64,000 nt of DNA, from contig JAFMKB010000003.1 in NCBI GenBank assembly GCA_017853205.1, positions 1-64,000 of the forward strand, written 5' to 3'. Both the position numbers and the translations under genes were made by a program. The notes under the pieces are model-generated. The model was not told where the DNA came from. It worked only from the letters and a program-made list of their open reading frames with translations, and did not search any database. This document shows positions 1-8,979 of the stretch, one piece after another (position 1 is the stretch's first letter; every line of letters starts with the position of its first letter). This stretch comes from Gammaproteobacteria bacterium. GTDB lineage: Bacteria; Pseudomonadota; Gammaproteobacteria; Pseudomonadales; Pseudohongiellaceae.

Positions 1-743
1 TTATCGCGATTCTTAAGAATATCTTCGGGAATATCATCAGCCATGAGTAATTTAAGCCAATCAATTAGCTCTGATGTGGATGGCTTTTTCTTTAGACCTG
101 GGATTTTTCGCACATCGAAGAAAATATCCATCGCTTGCCGAACGAGTTCTTTCTTTATTTCTGGATAGTGCACATCAACAATTTTTTCCATTGTTTGTGA
201 ATTAGGAAATTCGATGTAGTGGAAGAAGCATCGGCGAAGAAATGCATCAGGAAGTTCTTTCTCATTATTGCTCGTAATAATAACTATGGGCCTGGTCTTT
301 GCTTTGACAAGCTGCTGAGTCTCATAAACAAAGAACTCCATTTTATCGAGTTCAAGCAGGAGATCATTTGGGAATTCAATGTCAGCTTTGTCAATCTCAT
401 CGATTAGAAGGACAGATTGCTGCCCAGCCTCAAACGCCTCCCACATTTTCCCCTTCACGATATAGTTAGAGATATCTTTAACCTTTTCATCGCCAAGCTG
501 AGAATCCCGTAATCGTGAAACCGCATCGTACTCATAAAGGCCTTGCTGAGCTTTCGTAGTAGACTTCACGTGCCATTGGATAAGGGGCATGCCTAGTGCC
601 TCAGAGATCTGTTCGGCAAGCATAGTCTTACCTGTCCCGGGTTCACCCTTGATTAGAAGCGGTTTCTCCAGCGCAATAGCCGCATTGACAGCCAGTTGTA
701 GTTCGTCTGTTGCGACGTATTTGTCTGTACCTGTAAAGTTCAT
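1..743 (-). CDS. MoxR-family AAA+ ATPase (partial, C-terminus beyond window)
   Basis: Reading frame open from an ATG at 743 to the window edge, giving the first 247 residues. Walker A is GEPGTGKT at residues 33-40, Walker B is VLLIDEID, and a sensor-like ITSNN segment is followed by FLRRCFFH, the usual arginine-finger region of MoxR proteins. MoxR ATPases are chaperone-like AAA+ proteins that generally work with a von Willebrand factor A protein encoded next door; that partner would lie to the left of position 1 and cannot be seen. A purine-rich stretch (GAGAGAG) upstream of the ATG serves as ribosome binding site. The family is secure; the substrate is unknown. Confidence 0.93.
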   Translation of the reverse strand, partial: MNFTGTDKYVATDELQLAVNAAIALEKPLLIKGEPGTGKTMLAEQISEALGMPLIQWHVKSTTKAQQGLYEYDAVSRLRDSQLGDEKVKDISNYIVKGKMWEAFEAGQQSVLLIDEIDKADIEFPNDLLLELDKMEFFVYETQQLVKAKTRPIVIITSNNEKELPDAFLRRCFFHYIEFPNSQTMEKIVDVHYPEIKKELVRQAMDIFFDVRKIPGLKKKPSTSELIDWLKLLMADDIPEDILKNRD

Positions 744-899
744 TTGTAACTCTCTCTTCTTTTTCCTGAATCCATGCTCAGCTCGGTAAATTTGGCCCAT
801 AACGCATTGTAAAATGGCTTAGCCACTAAATACAGTACGCGATATCGACCTGTATGGACTAGGCGCAATCTTTTCGGCACGACATGGGGGGTTAGGGAC

Positions 900-1241
900 T
901 CAGTTGCGTAGGCCAGAGGAACGACCCTTACGATGCCGTGCCCAAACGAGGACAGCGACAACGCAACTTAATAATAGACTGAGAAAAATTGGTACAAACG
1001 CGCGCGGCGCCGCTGCTACTCCAAGAGTGATCGTATCGAGTGCGAGCACCATGAGCGCTGGCGCAAGGTAGGAACCGTCCACATGACTAACCCACGGGGT
1101 GAAAATAAGCGCGATGGCGAGCGCTCGCAACATGTAAGTAAGCAATAAGATTCTTTTGAATTGAACTAGGCGCCAGAAGATAACGACAAAAAGCGTTGAG
1201 GCGAGCAAGTAAACTAGCCAAAATAGTCCATAATTTGCCAT
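900..1241 (-). CDS. small integral membrane protein, unknown function
   Basis: 113 residues with about four hydrophobic segments (roughly residues 5-24, 31-50, 58-77 and 82-101) and a basic C-terminal tail, so an inner-membrane protein is likely. A strong AGGGAGG ribosome binding site lies a few bases before the ATG. It follows ycgN by 32 bp on the same strand and probably ends the recR-rnd-ycgN transcription unit. I recognise no characterised family and assign no function. Low cysteine content and absence of transporter motifs argue against a truncated larger transporter. Confidence 0.72.
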   Translation of the reverse strand: MANYGLFWLVYLLASTLFVVIFWRLVQFKRILLLTYMLRALAIALIFTPWVSHVDGSYLAPALMVLALDTITLGVAAAPRAFVPIFLSLLLSCVVAVLVWARHRKGRSSGLRN

Positions 1242-1273
1242 ACACCCTCCCTACACCGCCTGCGTCGCTTACC

Positions 1274-1738
1274 CTACTCCACCCACCGGACAACATGTTC
1301 TTCATACCCGTTTGGATGCACAAACTCTTCACTAATCGCTCGTCCCGCTAGCGCGATACCAGCCTCGATCATCGCGTCTCGCGATCCAGAGATAAGTGGA
1401 TGCCAATTAAAAAGTGGCTTGCCTTCATGACGTAACCTGTAAGCGCACGTTGATGGCATCCATGTTGCGGCGGCTATATCCATCGCCTGCACATCAAGGC
1501 AATCGGGCACGAGTTCAGTTCTTGTCTGATAGCAACCGCAGCCCCCTGTGCTTTGGTCATGATGCTTGCAGACTATACGAGTATGAAGGATCTCATCCGT
1601 TTCCTCATCAATCAGCTTCTTTAGACAACAGCGCCCGCATCCATCGCAAAGACGTTCCCATTCCTCTTTATTGAGTTGTGATAAGGGTTTGAGCCAAAAC
1701 TCATTGCCAACTGCCTCGGTGTCGGTCGTGTCTCTCAT
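1274..1738 (-). CDS. ycgN: YcgN-family (UPF0260) cysteine cluster protein
   Basis: 154 residues, close to the usual length of the family. Cysteines cluster in the first half: CDGCGRCC, then a CKHH segment and a CGCYQ segment, a pattern expected to bind zinc or an Fe-S cluster (the ligand is inferred). The motif ELVPDCLDV and a C-terminal region with HPLISG are typical of YcgN. The function is not established in any organism I know. It sits 16 bp downstream of rnd and is probably co-transcribed with it, an arrangement shared with other gammaproteobacteria. Confidence 0.92.
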   Translation of the reverse strand: MRDTTDTEAVGNEFWLKPLSQLNKEEWERLCDGCGRCCLKKLIDEETDEILHTRIVCKHHDQSTGGCGCYQTRTELVPDCLDVQAMDIAAATWMPSTCAYRLRHEGKPLFNWHPLISGSRDAMIEAGIALAGRAISEEFVHPNGYEEHVVRWVE

Positions 1739-1754
1739 GTGCTTTCAAATCCCT

Positions 1755-2948
1755 TTAGTGAGCCGCTAATTCGCCTTCGAAGGCAGCTTGCAGAAGATCT
1801 TTTTTCCACAACGACAGCTCCCGGGGCCAAGAGGACTGCGTCGGATCAGCATCAACTAGATGGATAAAAGCGAGCAGATGGCGTTTGCGTGCAAGTACTT
1901 CGGGGGCGATACCATGCGCCTCGGCAGTAGATGCGACAACGGCCTGCAGTTTTTTTAGCCGTTTACGCAACTCCGGACTTAAGGGCGCCGAAAAAATAGC
2001 GCCATCAAGTGAAGCTGTGTAGTCACAAGACGCCGCTAGCTCGGCGAATACCGATGCGTAACGCCTAACAACGTTTGTATCAACTCGGCTGAGCGCGCCA
2101 TCCGCTATCATCGCTTGTTTATCGGCTGCCTCCCCCACAAGCTCACCTTGAATTGAAAGACTGGTTGCTACCTCGACTAGATCACTATCTTTTACGATCC
2201 AACTTTTAGGCTTATCCCGACGCCTTGCTTCTTTTTCTCGCCAAACACAGAGCGCTCTGAGCAAGATCAAGCCACGCTCGTTGAGCCGCCATGCATTGCT
2301 CAGCGATTGATAGAGCGTCGACCAATTATCTTCTGACTCGTAATCAATCGCTGTCTGAATCAATGAAAGGCATTCGGCATCAAACCAATCTGAGACATTC
2401 TTTTCCCGAAGCTCATCTCGTAGCTGATTACGCAGTTCGATTAGATGCACGACGTCGATAGCAGCGTAGCGCTGCTGTGCCGCGGTAAGCGGTCTCTGTA
2501 ACCAATCAGAACGGGTGACATCCTTCTCAATCACTTGATCTAGGCGCAGGAGTACAAGCGCTGCGTAGCTAAGACTCGGCCCAAGGCCAAGAAAAGAAGC
2601 GGCGAGTTGCGTGTCAAAAATTCGCTGTGGAAGAAAACCAAAGTGTGAAAGAAAAACGCTGAGATCCTCACTGCAAGAGTGAAAAATAAACTCGACATCG
2701 ACATTCCTACACAGTCGCTCGAACGGCGCCCAGTCTTCGATCTCCAGTGGATCGAGCAAAAAACTGCACTGACCATCACCTATTTGCAGAAGACCAAGCT
2801 TAGCGTAAAAGGTGTCAGTCCTCATAAATTCGGTGTCAACGGCTATAGCGTCAAGCTGTGACCAACGTTCGCACAGCGCTGCTAAACTCTGCGTGTCAGT
2901 CACATAAACCATTGGTGTCGAATCCTCGAGCTCACTCGCTTCAATCAT
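1755..2948 (-). CDS. rnd: ribonuclease D, 3'-5' exoribonuclease
   Basis: RNase D trims the 3' ends of tRNA precursors and other small RNAs. The DEDD exonuclease fold begins with AVDTEF (first Asp and Glu ligands); the third acidic motif lies near FHSCSEDL and the last in YAAIDVVHL, followed by an HRDC helical region ([17 protein letters not shown]). I place the start at the ATG at 2948, which overlaps the recR stop as ATGATTGA and suggests translational coupling; this gives 397 residues, a little longer than the E. coli enzyme. A longer frame to 3008 exists but runs deep into recR and its extra N-terminus is unlike the family. Confidence 0.94.
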   Translation of the reverse strand: MIEASELEDSTPMVYVTDTQSLAALCERWSQLDAIAVDTEFMRTDTFYAKLGLLQIGDGQCSFLLDPLEIEDWAPFERLCRNVDVEFIFHSCSEDLSVFLSHFGFLPQRIFDTQLAASFLGLGPSLSYAALVLLRLDQVIEKDVTRSDWLQRPLTAAQQRYAAIDVVHLIELRNQLRDELREKNVSDWFDAECLSLIQTAIDYESEDNWSTLYQSLSNAWRLNERGLILLRALCVWREKEARRRDKPKSWIVKDSDLVEVATSLSIQGELVGEAADKQAMIADGALSRVDTNVVRRYASVFAELAASCDYTASLDGAIFSAPLSPELRKRLKKLQAVVASTAEAHGIAPEVLARKRHLLAFIHLVDADPTQSSWPRELSLWKKDLLQAAFEGELAAH

Positions 2949-3555
2949 AAGTTCTGTCCGAAAGGATTTTGCGACCTGCAAAAGCGTGTGTGAGGGTGCC
3001 TCCGTCAACGTATTCTAGTTCACCACCGACTGGGACACCGTGAGCTATCCTCGAAACGACGACCTTATGTTCCTTAAGGCTTTCCGCGATGAAGTAAGCC
3101 GTAGCATCGCCTTCGACGGTTGGATTACAGGCGATAATTAACTCTTTTATTGTTCCAGATTCTATTTTTGAAAAAAGCTGCTCAAGACCCAGTTGTTCAG
3201 GTCCAATGCCATCTATCGGCGAGAGATGTCCCATTAGAACAAAATAGCGCCCTTTGTAACTACCTGCCTGCTCGATTGCGAAAATATCTCCTGGGGACTC
3301 GACAACACAACACAAAGAGTGATCTCGTTTATCGCTAGCACAAAGCCTACAGACATTTTCTTCTGTCAGTGTTCGACACTCAGAGCAATTTCCAACCACT
3401 TCGAGAGCTGCCGCAAGTGCATTACTCAACCGCGCGCCGCCTACTCTGTTTCGCTCAAGGAGTTGCAGCGCCATTCGTTGAGCAGACTTTGGCCCCACAC
3501 CTGGCAAACAGCGAAACGCATCAATTAGCTCATCAATTAAGGGGCTGAGATTCAA
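2941..3555 (-). CDS. recR: recombination mediator RecR
   Basis: 204 residues, the normal length. RecR forms a ring-shaped clamp that works with RecO (and RecF) to load RecA at gaps. Visible parts: an N-terminal helix-hairpin-helix ([14 protein letters not shown], residues 17-30), a zinc finger with Cys57, Cys60, Cys69 and Cys72, and a Toprim domain starting [10 protein letters not shown] and containing [12 protein letters not shown]. It lies between ybaB (89 bp upstream) and rnd, in the dnaX-ybaB-recR order found across bacteria. Confidence 0.97.
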   Translation of the reverse strand: MNLSPLIDELIDAFRCLPGVGPKSAQRMALQLLERNRVGGARLSNALAAALEVVGNCSECRTLTEENVCRLCASDKRDHSLCCVVESPGDIFAIEQAGSYKGRYFVLMGHLSPIDGIGPEQLGLEQLFSKIESGTIKELIIACNPTVEGDATAYFIAESLKEHKVVVSRIAHGVPVGGELEYVDGGTLTHAFAGRKILSDRTYD

Positions 3556-3644
3556 AGCAATTTCCTACAAATTAGTGTCGGCACGCCGTGTTACCTATAT
3601 AACAATGGAATCGCAACCAATTAGGGCTGCTTTAGCAATCCAAA

Positions 3645-3965
3645 CTAAAAAGGCATCTTGAAGCCTTCAGGTAAATTAATTCCGCTTGCGAGTTCACTCA
3701 AGGAGCCCTGGCTATTTTCCGCTACTTTCGCCACCGCAGAATTCACAGCGGCTGCAAGCAGGTCTTCGATTACGCTAATTTCCTCTTCTAGCAAGGACTC
3801 ATCAAGTTTTACATTGTTCACCTGATATTTGCCTGTCATTTCGACACGCACAAGACCTGCGCCCGAGACACCCTCGACCACGGCTTTGGCAGCTGCATCT
3901 TGGGCGGCCTGAAATTTTTCCTGCATTTGTTTAGCTTGTTTCATTAACTCATTTAGATCTGTCAT
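3645..3965 (-). CDS. ybaB: YbaB/EbfC-family nucleoid-associated protein
   Basis: 106 residues beginning MTDLNELMKQAKQMQEKFQ, the characteristic helical start of the family, followed by a beta-rich dimerisation core and a GSLSELASGINLPEGFKMPF end. YbaB/EbfC binds DNA as a dimer and is encoded between dnaX and recR in most bacteria, as here. It starts 14 bp after the dnaX stop and is surely in the same operon. Confidence 0.96.
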   Translation of the reverse strand: MTDLNELMKQAKQMQEKFQAAQDAAAKAVVEGVSGAGLVRVEMTGKYQVNNVKLDESLLEEEISVIEDLLAAAVNSAVAKVAENSQGSLSELASGINLPEGFKMPF

Positions 3966-3979
3966 TTTCTCTCTTCCGC

Positions 3980-5671
3980 TTAATGTTTCGCGTCACCCTC
4001 AACAATGCTCTCGATCACAACTCTACCGCCGAATTTCTGCTTCAACTCTAACACTGGCCAATCATTTTCGAATTCGCGTATTCTTTTTGCCTGCATTTCC
4101 TGATTTAGTCGAATCTTGCGTGCAGCAGGAGTCTCGCCCGTTATTTCTCCTATTGTGATCTCAACCGAAACCTTCTTCCCAAGGTATTTCTCAAACGCAG
4201 GTGCTATTTTTCTCGGCGCATCTTCACTGAAGACGGCACTCTGTTCTCTCGCTAAAAGAAATGTAAGAGTTTCATCTGAGGCAGTTATCAGCTCGCAATT
4301 CGCCATGATGTTGGCTGAGATTCCGGTTAGCTCAAGGTTTTGGAAAACGTTTATCCAATTTGAGGGCGTGATTTCGACCGCTGCCCCTTTTTTATCAATT
4401 ACTGTTTCGGAAGTAGAATCAGATTCAAGCTGAGGCGTCAGGGTCGAGTGGCTGTTGTTTCCCTTTTCAGTGTTGCCGGTCTCGGGATCGAGACTAGCCT
4501 CAGTTTTCGTTATCGTGGGCTTTTTTTTTTCACTTGCGCTAGAGGTCACGCTTTCTGTTACCGCTGCCTCTCTGGCAGGCTCAGTATAATTTGGTGAGAA
4601 CACCAGCATACGCAGCAGAACCATTTCGAATGCGCTTCGCATTTCTACCGCAAGCTTCAGATCTTCTCGTCCTTTTATGCCAATTTGATAATAAAGCTGG
4701 ACATCTTCTGCAGTTAAAAGGCTCGCTAGATTCAAAACCTTCTCAAGGTCTCCGACGCTGTTATCCACAGCGTCGGGGGCAACTTGCGCCAACGCGACGC
4801 GGTGTAACATCGAAAGTAACGCGTCGAGTGTATGATGGTAATCGGGTGTTTGTTCACCAATGGTCTGAACCAAATCGACCACAAGGCTGATGTCGCGCGA
4901 TGCCATCGCTTCCAGCAATTTGACTATTTGCTGTTGTGGGGGTACCCCAAGCATTTGAGTAACGCCCTCGGTGAGAACACTACCTTCGCAGAAGGATATT
5001 GCCTGGTCGGTGAGCGTCAGCGCGTCGCGCATACTCCCCGAAGCAGCCATGGCTATCTGCCAGAGGGCATCGCTTTCAGCCTGTACGTTTTCTTTAACCA
5101 AGATCTCGCTTATGTATTCCGCTATCCGCGCAGGAGCCAGGTTCTTGAGATTAAATTGCAGGCAGCGCGAGAGAACGGTGATGGGCAATTTCTGAGGGTC
5201 TGTCGTGGCGAGCAAAAATTTTACGTGCTCGGGCGGCTCTTCTAACGTCTTCAACAAGGCATTAAAGCTATGTGTTGAAAGCATGTGCACTTCGTCTATG
5301 AGGTAAACCTTATAGCGACCACGGGTTGGCAAATATTGAACGTTCTCCAGCAATTCCCGCGTGTCTTCCACCTTCGTACGTGACGCTGCATCTACTTCGA
5401 TAAGATCGATAAATCGACCTTCAGAGATTTCTTTACATGCACCGCATTTCCCGCAAGGCTCAGAGCTGATGCCCTCCTCGCAATTGAGGCATCTAGCCAG
5501 GATGCGGGCAAGCGTCGTTTTACCGACGCCTCTCGTACCAGTAAGCAGGTAAGCATGGTGAAGGCGCTGGTTATCAAGTGCGTTGATCAGCGATTTGAGA
5601 ACATGAGACTGACCAGCGACCTCTGCAAAAACCGTGGGTCGGTACTTACGAGCAAGAACTTGATAGCTCAC
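3980..5671 (-). CDS. dnaX: DNA polymerase III subunits tau/gamma
   Basis: Clamp-loader ATPase of the replicative polymerase. 563 residues from a GTG start. Walker A GTRGVGKT at residues 45-52, zinc cysteines 64, 73, 76 and 79, Walker B YLIDEVHML, and the SRC arginine finger in TVLSRCLQF. Domains I-III end near residue 365; a low-complexity Thr/Ser/Glu linker follows and then the C-terminal tau region that binds DnaB and the polymerase core. A run of ten A on the coding strand encodes Glu381-Lys384, and both alternative frames stop within seven codons, so a short gamma form of about 390 residues is likely. Tau is shorter than the 643-residue E. coli protein, mainly in the linker. Confidence 0.97.
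   Translation of the reverse strand: MSYQVLARKYRPTVFAEVAGQSHVLKSLINALDNQRLHHAYLLTGTRGVGKTTLARILARCLNCEEGISSEPCGKCGACKEISEGRFIDLIEVDAASRTKVEDTRELLENVQYLPTRGRYKVYLIDEVHMLSTHSFNALLKTLEEPPEHVKFLLATTDPQKLPITVLSRCLQFNLKNLAPARIAEYISEILVKENVQAESDALWQIAMAASGSMRDALTLTDQAISFCEGSVLTEGVTQMLGVPPQQQIVKLLEAMASRDISLVVDLVQTIGEQTPDYHHTLDALLSMLHRVALAQVAPDAVDNSVGDLEKVLNLASLLTAEDVQLYYQIGIKGREDLKLAVEMRSAFEMVLLRMLVFSPNYTEPAREAAVTESVTSSASEKKKPTITKTEASLDPETGNTEKGNNSHSTLTPQLESDSTSETVIDKKGAAVEITPSNWINVFQNLELTGISANIMANCELITASDETLTFLLAREQSAVFSEDAPRKIAPAFEKYLGKKVSVEITIGEITGETPAARKIRLNQEMQAKRIREFENDWPVLELKQKFGGRVVIESIVEGDAKH
4479..4530 (-). promoter_or_regulatory. candidate dnaX slippage/frameshift element
   Basis: The coding strand has ten consecutive A at 4530-4521 followed by G, which contains the A-AAA-AAG heptamer used for -1 frameshifting in E. 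coli dnaX. In the -1 frame (or in a transcript with one extra A) translation adds Ala-His-Asp-Asn-Glu-Asn and stops; with one A fewer it adds Ser-Pro-Arg and stops. A perfect 6-bp hairpin (GTCTCG / CGAGAC, 4-base loop) lies at 4494-4479, 26 bases downstream. That spacing is long for a ribosomal stimulator, so polymerase slippage on the A10 tract may matter more. Confidence 0.6.
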
Positions 5672-5754
5672 GGAGTTCCATCCATAGGGGTTGCAAGGGA
5701 TTGCTGAGCATCTCTGTAGGAGTACGCAACTGCGGAATCAAAGGGGAATTCAGA

Positions 5755-5866
5755 GGCACCTCTCGCCAGCCGCACCACGGCACATGAGTCAGCTACTACC
5801 GTTGCTCCCTTCCGGGCCTGGCGGGGTTTATAACTTATCATTGCGAAGGGACCGACAAGAGATACC
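5755..5866 (-). ncRNA. ffs: signal recognition particle RNA, bacterial small type (4.5S)
   Basis: The minus strand contains the SRP core with the CCGGAAGG tetraloop stem (5815-5808) followed by GAGCAACGGTAGTAGCTG, and GTGCCG on the 3' side. The ends pair perfectly over nine bases (GGTATCTCT with AGAGGTGCC), giving a hairpin of about 112 nt, the size expected for 4.5S RNA. It scaffolds Ffh for co-translational membrane targeting. It lies just upstream of dnaX, a position seen in other bacteria. Exact ends are inferred from the pairing. Confidence 0.93.
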
Positions 5867-5961
5867 AGCGGTAAGCTTAACATGCTCTAGACCATTGGGG
5901 CGAGAGTCTAGGCGAACCAATTCAGCTATCCAGTTGTCGATCACAATCACCTCGGTATCAC

Positions 5962-7857
5962 CTATGGCAGCGCGAGGGTGAACAATCGGCTATCAGGCCC
6001 TCCACCAATAGCGATGGATAAAAGCTGCTTACCAGCAACCGAATAGGTCATCGGAGAACCCTGTGGTGGAAGCGGTAACTCGATCTCATGAAGTACTGCG
6101 CCAGAGGCTTTATCGAAAGCTCGCAGGAGATTCCGTCCATTGTCTACCTGTGCGACAAAAAGCAATGTCTTGGTAAGTAGCGGCCCCGTCCTACTTGGCC
6201 CTCCAACCGGCCCTGGATCAAGTATACCCATGTCAATTATCTTCTGACGAATACCCTCTCCATGCGGGATTACCCATTCGTTCTCACCGCTGTTGAGATT
6301 AGTTGCTACGATGCGCCCATAGGGAGGCTTGGTAAGAGGGAGACCTTGCGGTCCGCCGACGTTCATAGCCCCTCCTCGAACATAGTTAAGGTTTGACTTG
6401 CTTGGATCTGCTTTTTCTAGCTGAACAACAATTGGGATCGATGCGCTAGGAATGTAATAAAACCCGCTCTCTGGATCGAAAGCTGCCCCCGTCCACCAGC
6501 CGCCGCCTCCCCATCCGGGTATGTTAATCGTGCCTCTGAGCGAGGGCGGCGTAAACAAAGGACCGAAATCAAACTGCTCTATAAGCCTCTCTGCTTCTTG
6601 TCTTAGTTCAGGAGTGAAATCGACGAGAGTCTCATCCGATACGCCCTGCAGCTCGAAGGCCGGCGGTTTGGTCGGAATAGGCTGCGTTGGAGACAGCTTT
6701 TCTCCAGGCACATTACTCTGCGGCACCGGAGTTTCAATGATAGGCCACACGGGCTCTCCAGTGATCCGATCGAACACATAAGTGTAGCCCTGCTTGGTTA
6801 TCTGGGCGACCGCTTTAATTGCTCGTCCGTCTACAACGAGGTCGACAAGCGTCGGCGCTGCCGGAAGATCATAGTCCCAGACCCCATGATGGACCATCTG
6901 GAAATGCCAGAGGCGCTCCCCCGTTTTTGCATTAACAGCGACGAGACTTTCGGCAAATAAATTGTCTCCGTGACGAAGACCTCCGTACCAGTCATTTGTA
7001 GGTGTGCCAATAGGCAGATACACGATGCCAAGTTCATCGTCTGCGCTCATTATGGTCCAAGAATTGGTATTTCCTGTGTATTCCCATGAGCCGTTCTCCC
7101 AGGTCTCGTTTCCATACGCGCCAGCCTGCGGAATCGTCTCAAACATCCAAACCACTTCACCAGTATGAGGATTAAAGCCTCTAACATTCCCTGGTGGCAT
7201 TTCTTTCGTGCTTGGACCATCGTTAATTATTGAATTAACAACAACGATATCGTTAGTTACAAGTGGCGGCGAGACGACACCATACTGACGCTTATCTATG
7301 TCGCGACCAAGGCCCAGAGAAAGGTCGACCTTGCCTCCGTCGCCAAAGTTAACATCTGGAAGTCCGGTTAGTGCATCTATAGACCAGAGATTGGCATCGT
7401 TGGTTGCAAAGAACACACGACTCTTGCCCTCGCTAGACCAATAGCCGACGCCTCTCGAGTTGTAACCTAGGTTTGCTGGACGCCCACTAGCCCAAGCCTC
7501 GGTGTCGAAAACCCATTGTTCCACACCTGTCGCTGCGTCTATAGCAACGACCCTCCCGAACGAGGAAGGTACATACATCATTCCATCGATAACAATCGGC
7601 GTTGCCTTAAATCCGGCAGGCACAGCTCTGTAGTTTTCGTTTGCGATGTTTTCTACCACTGTGGCGTTATCGGGGCTCTCCCAAATCCAGGCTGTCGTCA
7701 GCTCTGATACGTTCGAGGCATTGATCTGATCAAGCTCTGAATATTTTCGAGAACCGTTGTCGCCACCATAGCTTGGCCAATCTGCAGCGAACGCGCTGCC
7801 AGTTATGACTGCCACGGCAGACGCGAGTATAGCGGAGGTAAGAGTAACGGATTTCAT
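5962..7857 (-). CDS. periplasmic PQQ-dependent dehydrogenase (quinoprotein beta-propeller)
   Basis: 631 residues with a Sec signal peptide (hydrophobic core then GSAFAAD, cleavage after about residue 24). The mature start WPSYGGDNGSRKYSEL and repeats such as GGGWWTGAAFDP, HHGVWDYDLPAAP and TKQGYTYVFDR are those of eight-bladed PQQ propellers of the glucose/alcohol dehydrogenase superfamily. Asp328 in WDYD aligns with the catalytic Asp, and Asp330 lies two residues later. There is no cysteine, so no vicinal disulfide and no haem c domain, and no N-terminal membrane domain as in Gcd. The electron acceptor and substrate cannot be told; no PQQ biosynthesis gene is in the window. The gene stands alone between the SRP RNA and tRNA-Ser. 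Confidence 0.88.
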   Translation of the reverse strand: MKSVTLTSAILASAVAVITGSAFAADWPSYGGDNGSRKYSELDQINASNVSELTTAWIWESPDNATVVENIANENYRAVPAGFKATPIVIDGMMYVPSSFGRVVAIDAATGVEQWVFDTEAWASGRPANLGYNSRGVGYWSSEGKSRVFFATNDANLWSIDALTGLPDVNFGDGGKVDLSLGLGRDIDKRQYGVVSPPLVTNDIVVVNSIINDGPSTKEMPPGNVRGFNPHTGEVVWMFETIPQAGAYGNETWENGSWEYTGNTNSWTIMSADDELGIVYLPIGTPTNDWYGGLRHGDNLFAESLVAVNAKTGERLWHFQMVHHGVWDYDLPAAPTLVDLVVDGRAIKAVAQITKQGYTYVFDRITGEPVWPIIETPVPQSNVPGEKLSPTQPIPTKPPAFELQGVSDETLVDFTPELRQEAERLIEQFDFGPLFTPPSLRGTINIPGWGGGGWWTGAAFDPESGFYYIPSASIPIVVQLEKADPSKSNLNYVRGGAMNVGGPQGLPLTKPPYGRIVATNLNSGENEWVIPHGEGIRQKIIDMGILDPGPVGGPSRTGPLLTKTLLFVAQVDNGRNLLRAFDKASGAVLHEIELPLPPQGSPMTYSVAGKQLLSIAIGGGPDSRLFTLALP

Positions 7858-7924
7858 GACGATTCCTTGAGAAGTCGAGACTTTCTATGCTCGATACTAC
7901 CCTAGGAAACCTTTGGGGGGAATG

Positions 7925-8012
7925 TGGCGGTGAGAGAGGGATTCGAACCCTCGAAGCCTTTCGACTTACACACTTTCCAGGCGTGCTCCTTCGACCACTC
8001 GGACACCTCACC
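7925..8012 (-). tRNA. tRNA-Ser (anticodon GGA)
   Basis: 88 nt including an encoded CCA. Acceptor GGTGAGG pairs with TCTCACC, discriminator G, anticodon stem CACGC/GTGTG with loop CTGGAAA, and a T arm GAGGGTTCGAATCCCTC. A long variable arm (GTCGAAAGGCTTC region) identifies a serine tRNA. Reads UCC/UCU codons. Confidence 0.96.
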
Positions 8013-8031
8013 GGAGGAACTTACGGCGCGC

Positions 8032-8060
8032 ACTCTAGCTTAGAGGCACTGAGATTACAA
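8032..8060 (-). promoter_or_regulatory. sigma-70 promoter of tRNA-Ser
   Basis: On the minus strand TTGTAA (8060-8055), a 17-base spacer and TAGAGT (8037-8032), followed by a GC-rich discriminator (GCGCGCC) of the type seen at stringently controlled stable-RNA promoters. The start would be about 12-15 bases upstream of the mature tRNA. Confidence 0.6.
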
Positions 8061-8090
8061 GGTAGCGGATTACAGAGGCACGCATTTCAT

Positions 8091-8975
8091 CTACTGTCTT
8101 ACATCACGGCCGAACTTTTCCGAATACGCGATGGGAGTGCTCGAACGATAAACATTGATGTCTAAGCCGCCACGCCTTAAATAGTTCATAGAGACCTTGA
8201 GGGACTCTGGATTACACCTTTCGCTGAGCGCAACGAATATGCGCTCGGCACACTCCTCGTGATAGCCCTGATGATTCCGGAATGAGCAAAGGTAGCTAAG
8301 GAGGCTCGATTCCTCGATCTCAATACCACTCACGTTGATTTCTATACTTGCCCAATCCGGCTGATTGGTCACTGGGCAGTTTGATCGAAAAAGATCGCTC
8401 ACGTAGCGCTTCTCGGCAGCAGCATTGTCATGTCTCAGTTTTTCCTCTAACCGGGTAACTTTAAGCATCGATGCATCAAGGGGTGCAATCTCATCTATGA
8501 GGGGAAACTGATCGAGGTCGACCTTCAGGCTTCTACAGTCCAAGTCGCGCGTGAAATTCTGAGTCATGAGTAGCCGATAGTCATAGAGAGAATGAACGAC
8601 GACCTCGACAGCACTGCCGCTCGCGATTTCTAAATCTGACTTTATTGTCGAACACAATAACTCGGTCGATTGAATCCTCTCATGATTAAACGAATTCAAA
8701 TAAAGTTTTAGTGATTTAGATTCGACAATCGATGGTGAATTGCAGTCAAAATAGAGGTCAGCGACCGCGACACGAGGTTTTCCATGTATGTCTAACCATG
8801 AGATTTCAAACGCCTGCCAGTGGTCGAACCCGTGCATCGTCAACTCGTCCGAGAGTCCGATCGCTTTTCTCGCTGGTCCACGAGCGATTGGGAATAAGAT
8901 CTCAGGCGCATACGACGTAGGACTCGCGAGAGTCTGGCCGAGCGGGTTGTCTCCAGGTCTTTCTGAATGCCCCAT
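8091..8975 (-). CDS. queF: NADPH-dependent 7-cyano-7-deazaguanine reductase
   Basis: Reduces preQ0 to preQ1 in queuosine synthesis for tRNA wobble modification. About 294 residues: the long, two-domain (unimodular) QueF type of proteobacteria. The catalytic cysteine is in FRSNCPVTNQPDWASI, the NADPH-binding E(S/L)xSxKxx motif appears as ESKSLKLYLNSF, and the substrate-binding FRNHQGYHEEC stretch is present. An ATG at 8975 is preceded by GAGGAG at good spacing; a GTG one codon earlier is possible. It begins directly after the yadH stop, so it is co-transcribed with the ABC transporter genes. Confidence 0.96.
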   Translation of the reverse strand: MGHSERPGDNPLGQTLASPTSYAPEILFPIARGPARKAIGLSDELTMHGFDHWQAFEISWLDIHGKPRVAVADLYFDCNSPSIVESKSLKLYLNSFNHERIQSTELLCSTIKSDLEIASGSAVEVVVHSLYDYRLLMTQNFTRDLDCRSLKVDLDQFPLIDEIAPLDASMLKVTRLEEKLRHDNAAAEKRYVSDLFRSNCPVTNQPDWASIEINVSGIEIEESSLLSYLCSFRNHQGYHEECAERIFVALSERCNPESLKVSMNYLRRGGLDINVYRSSTPIAYSEKFGRDVRQ

Positions 8976-8979
8976 CACC

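Noticed and set aside
740-961. 73-residue frame on the minus strand between the MoxR gene and the small membrane protein
   Set aside because: Overlaps both neighbours, lacks a ribosome site and has no protein-like pattern.
7925-8012. tRNA-Ser as attachment site of an integrated element carrying the PQQ dehydrogenase
   Set aside because: No integrase and no duplicated tRNA 3' end seen in the flanking sequence; composition is like the neighbours.
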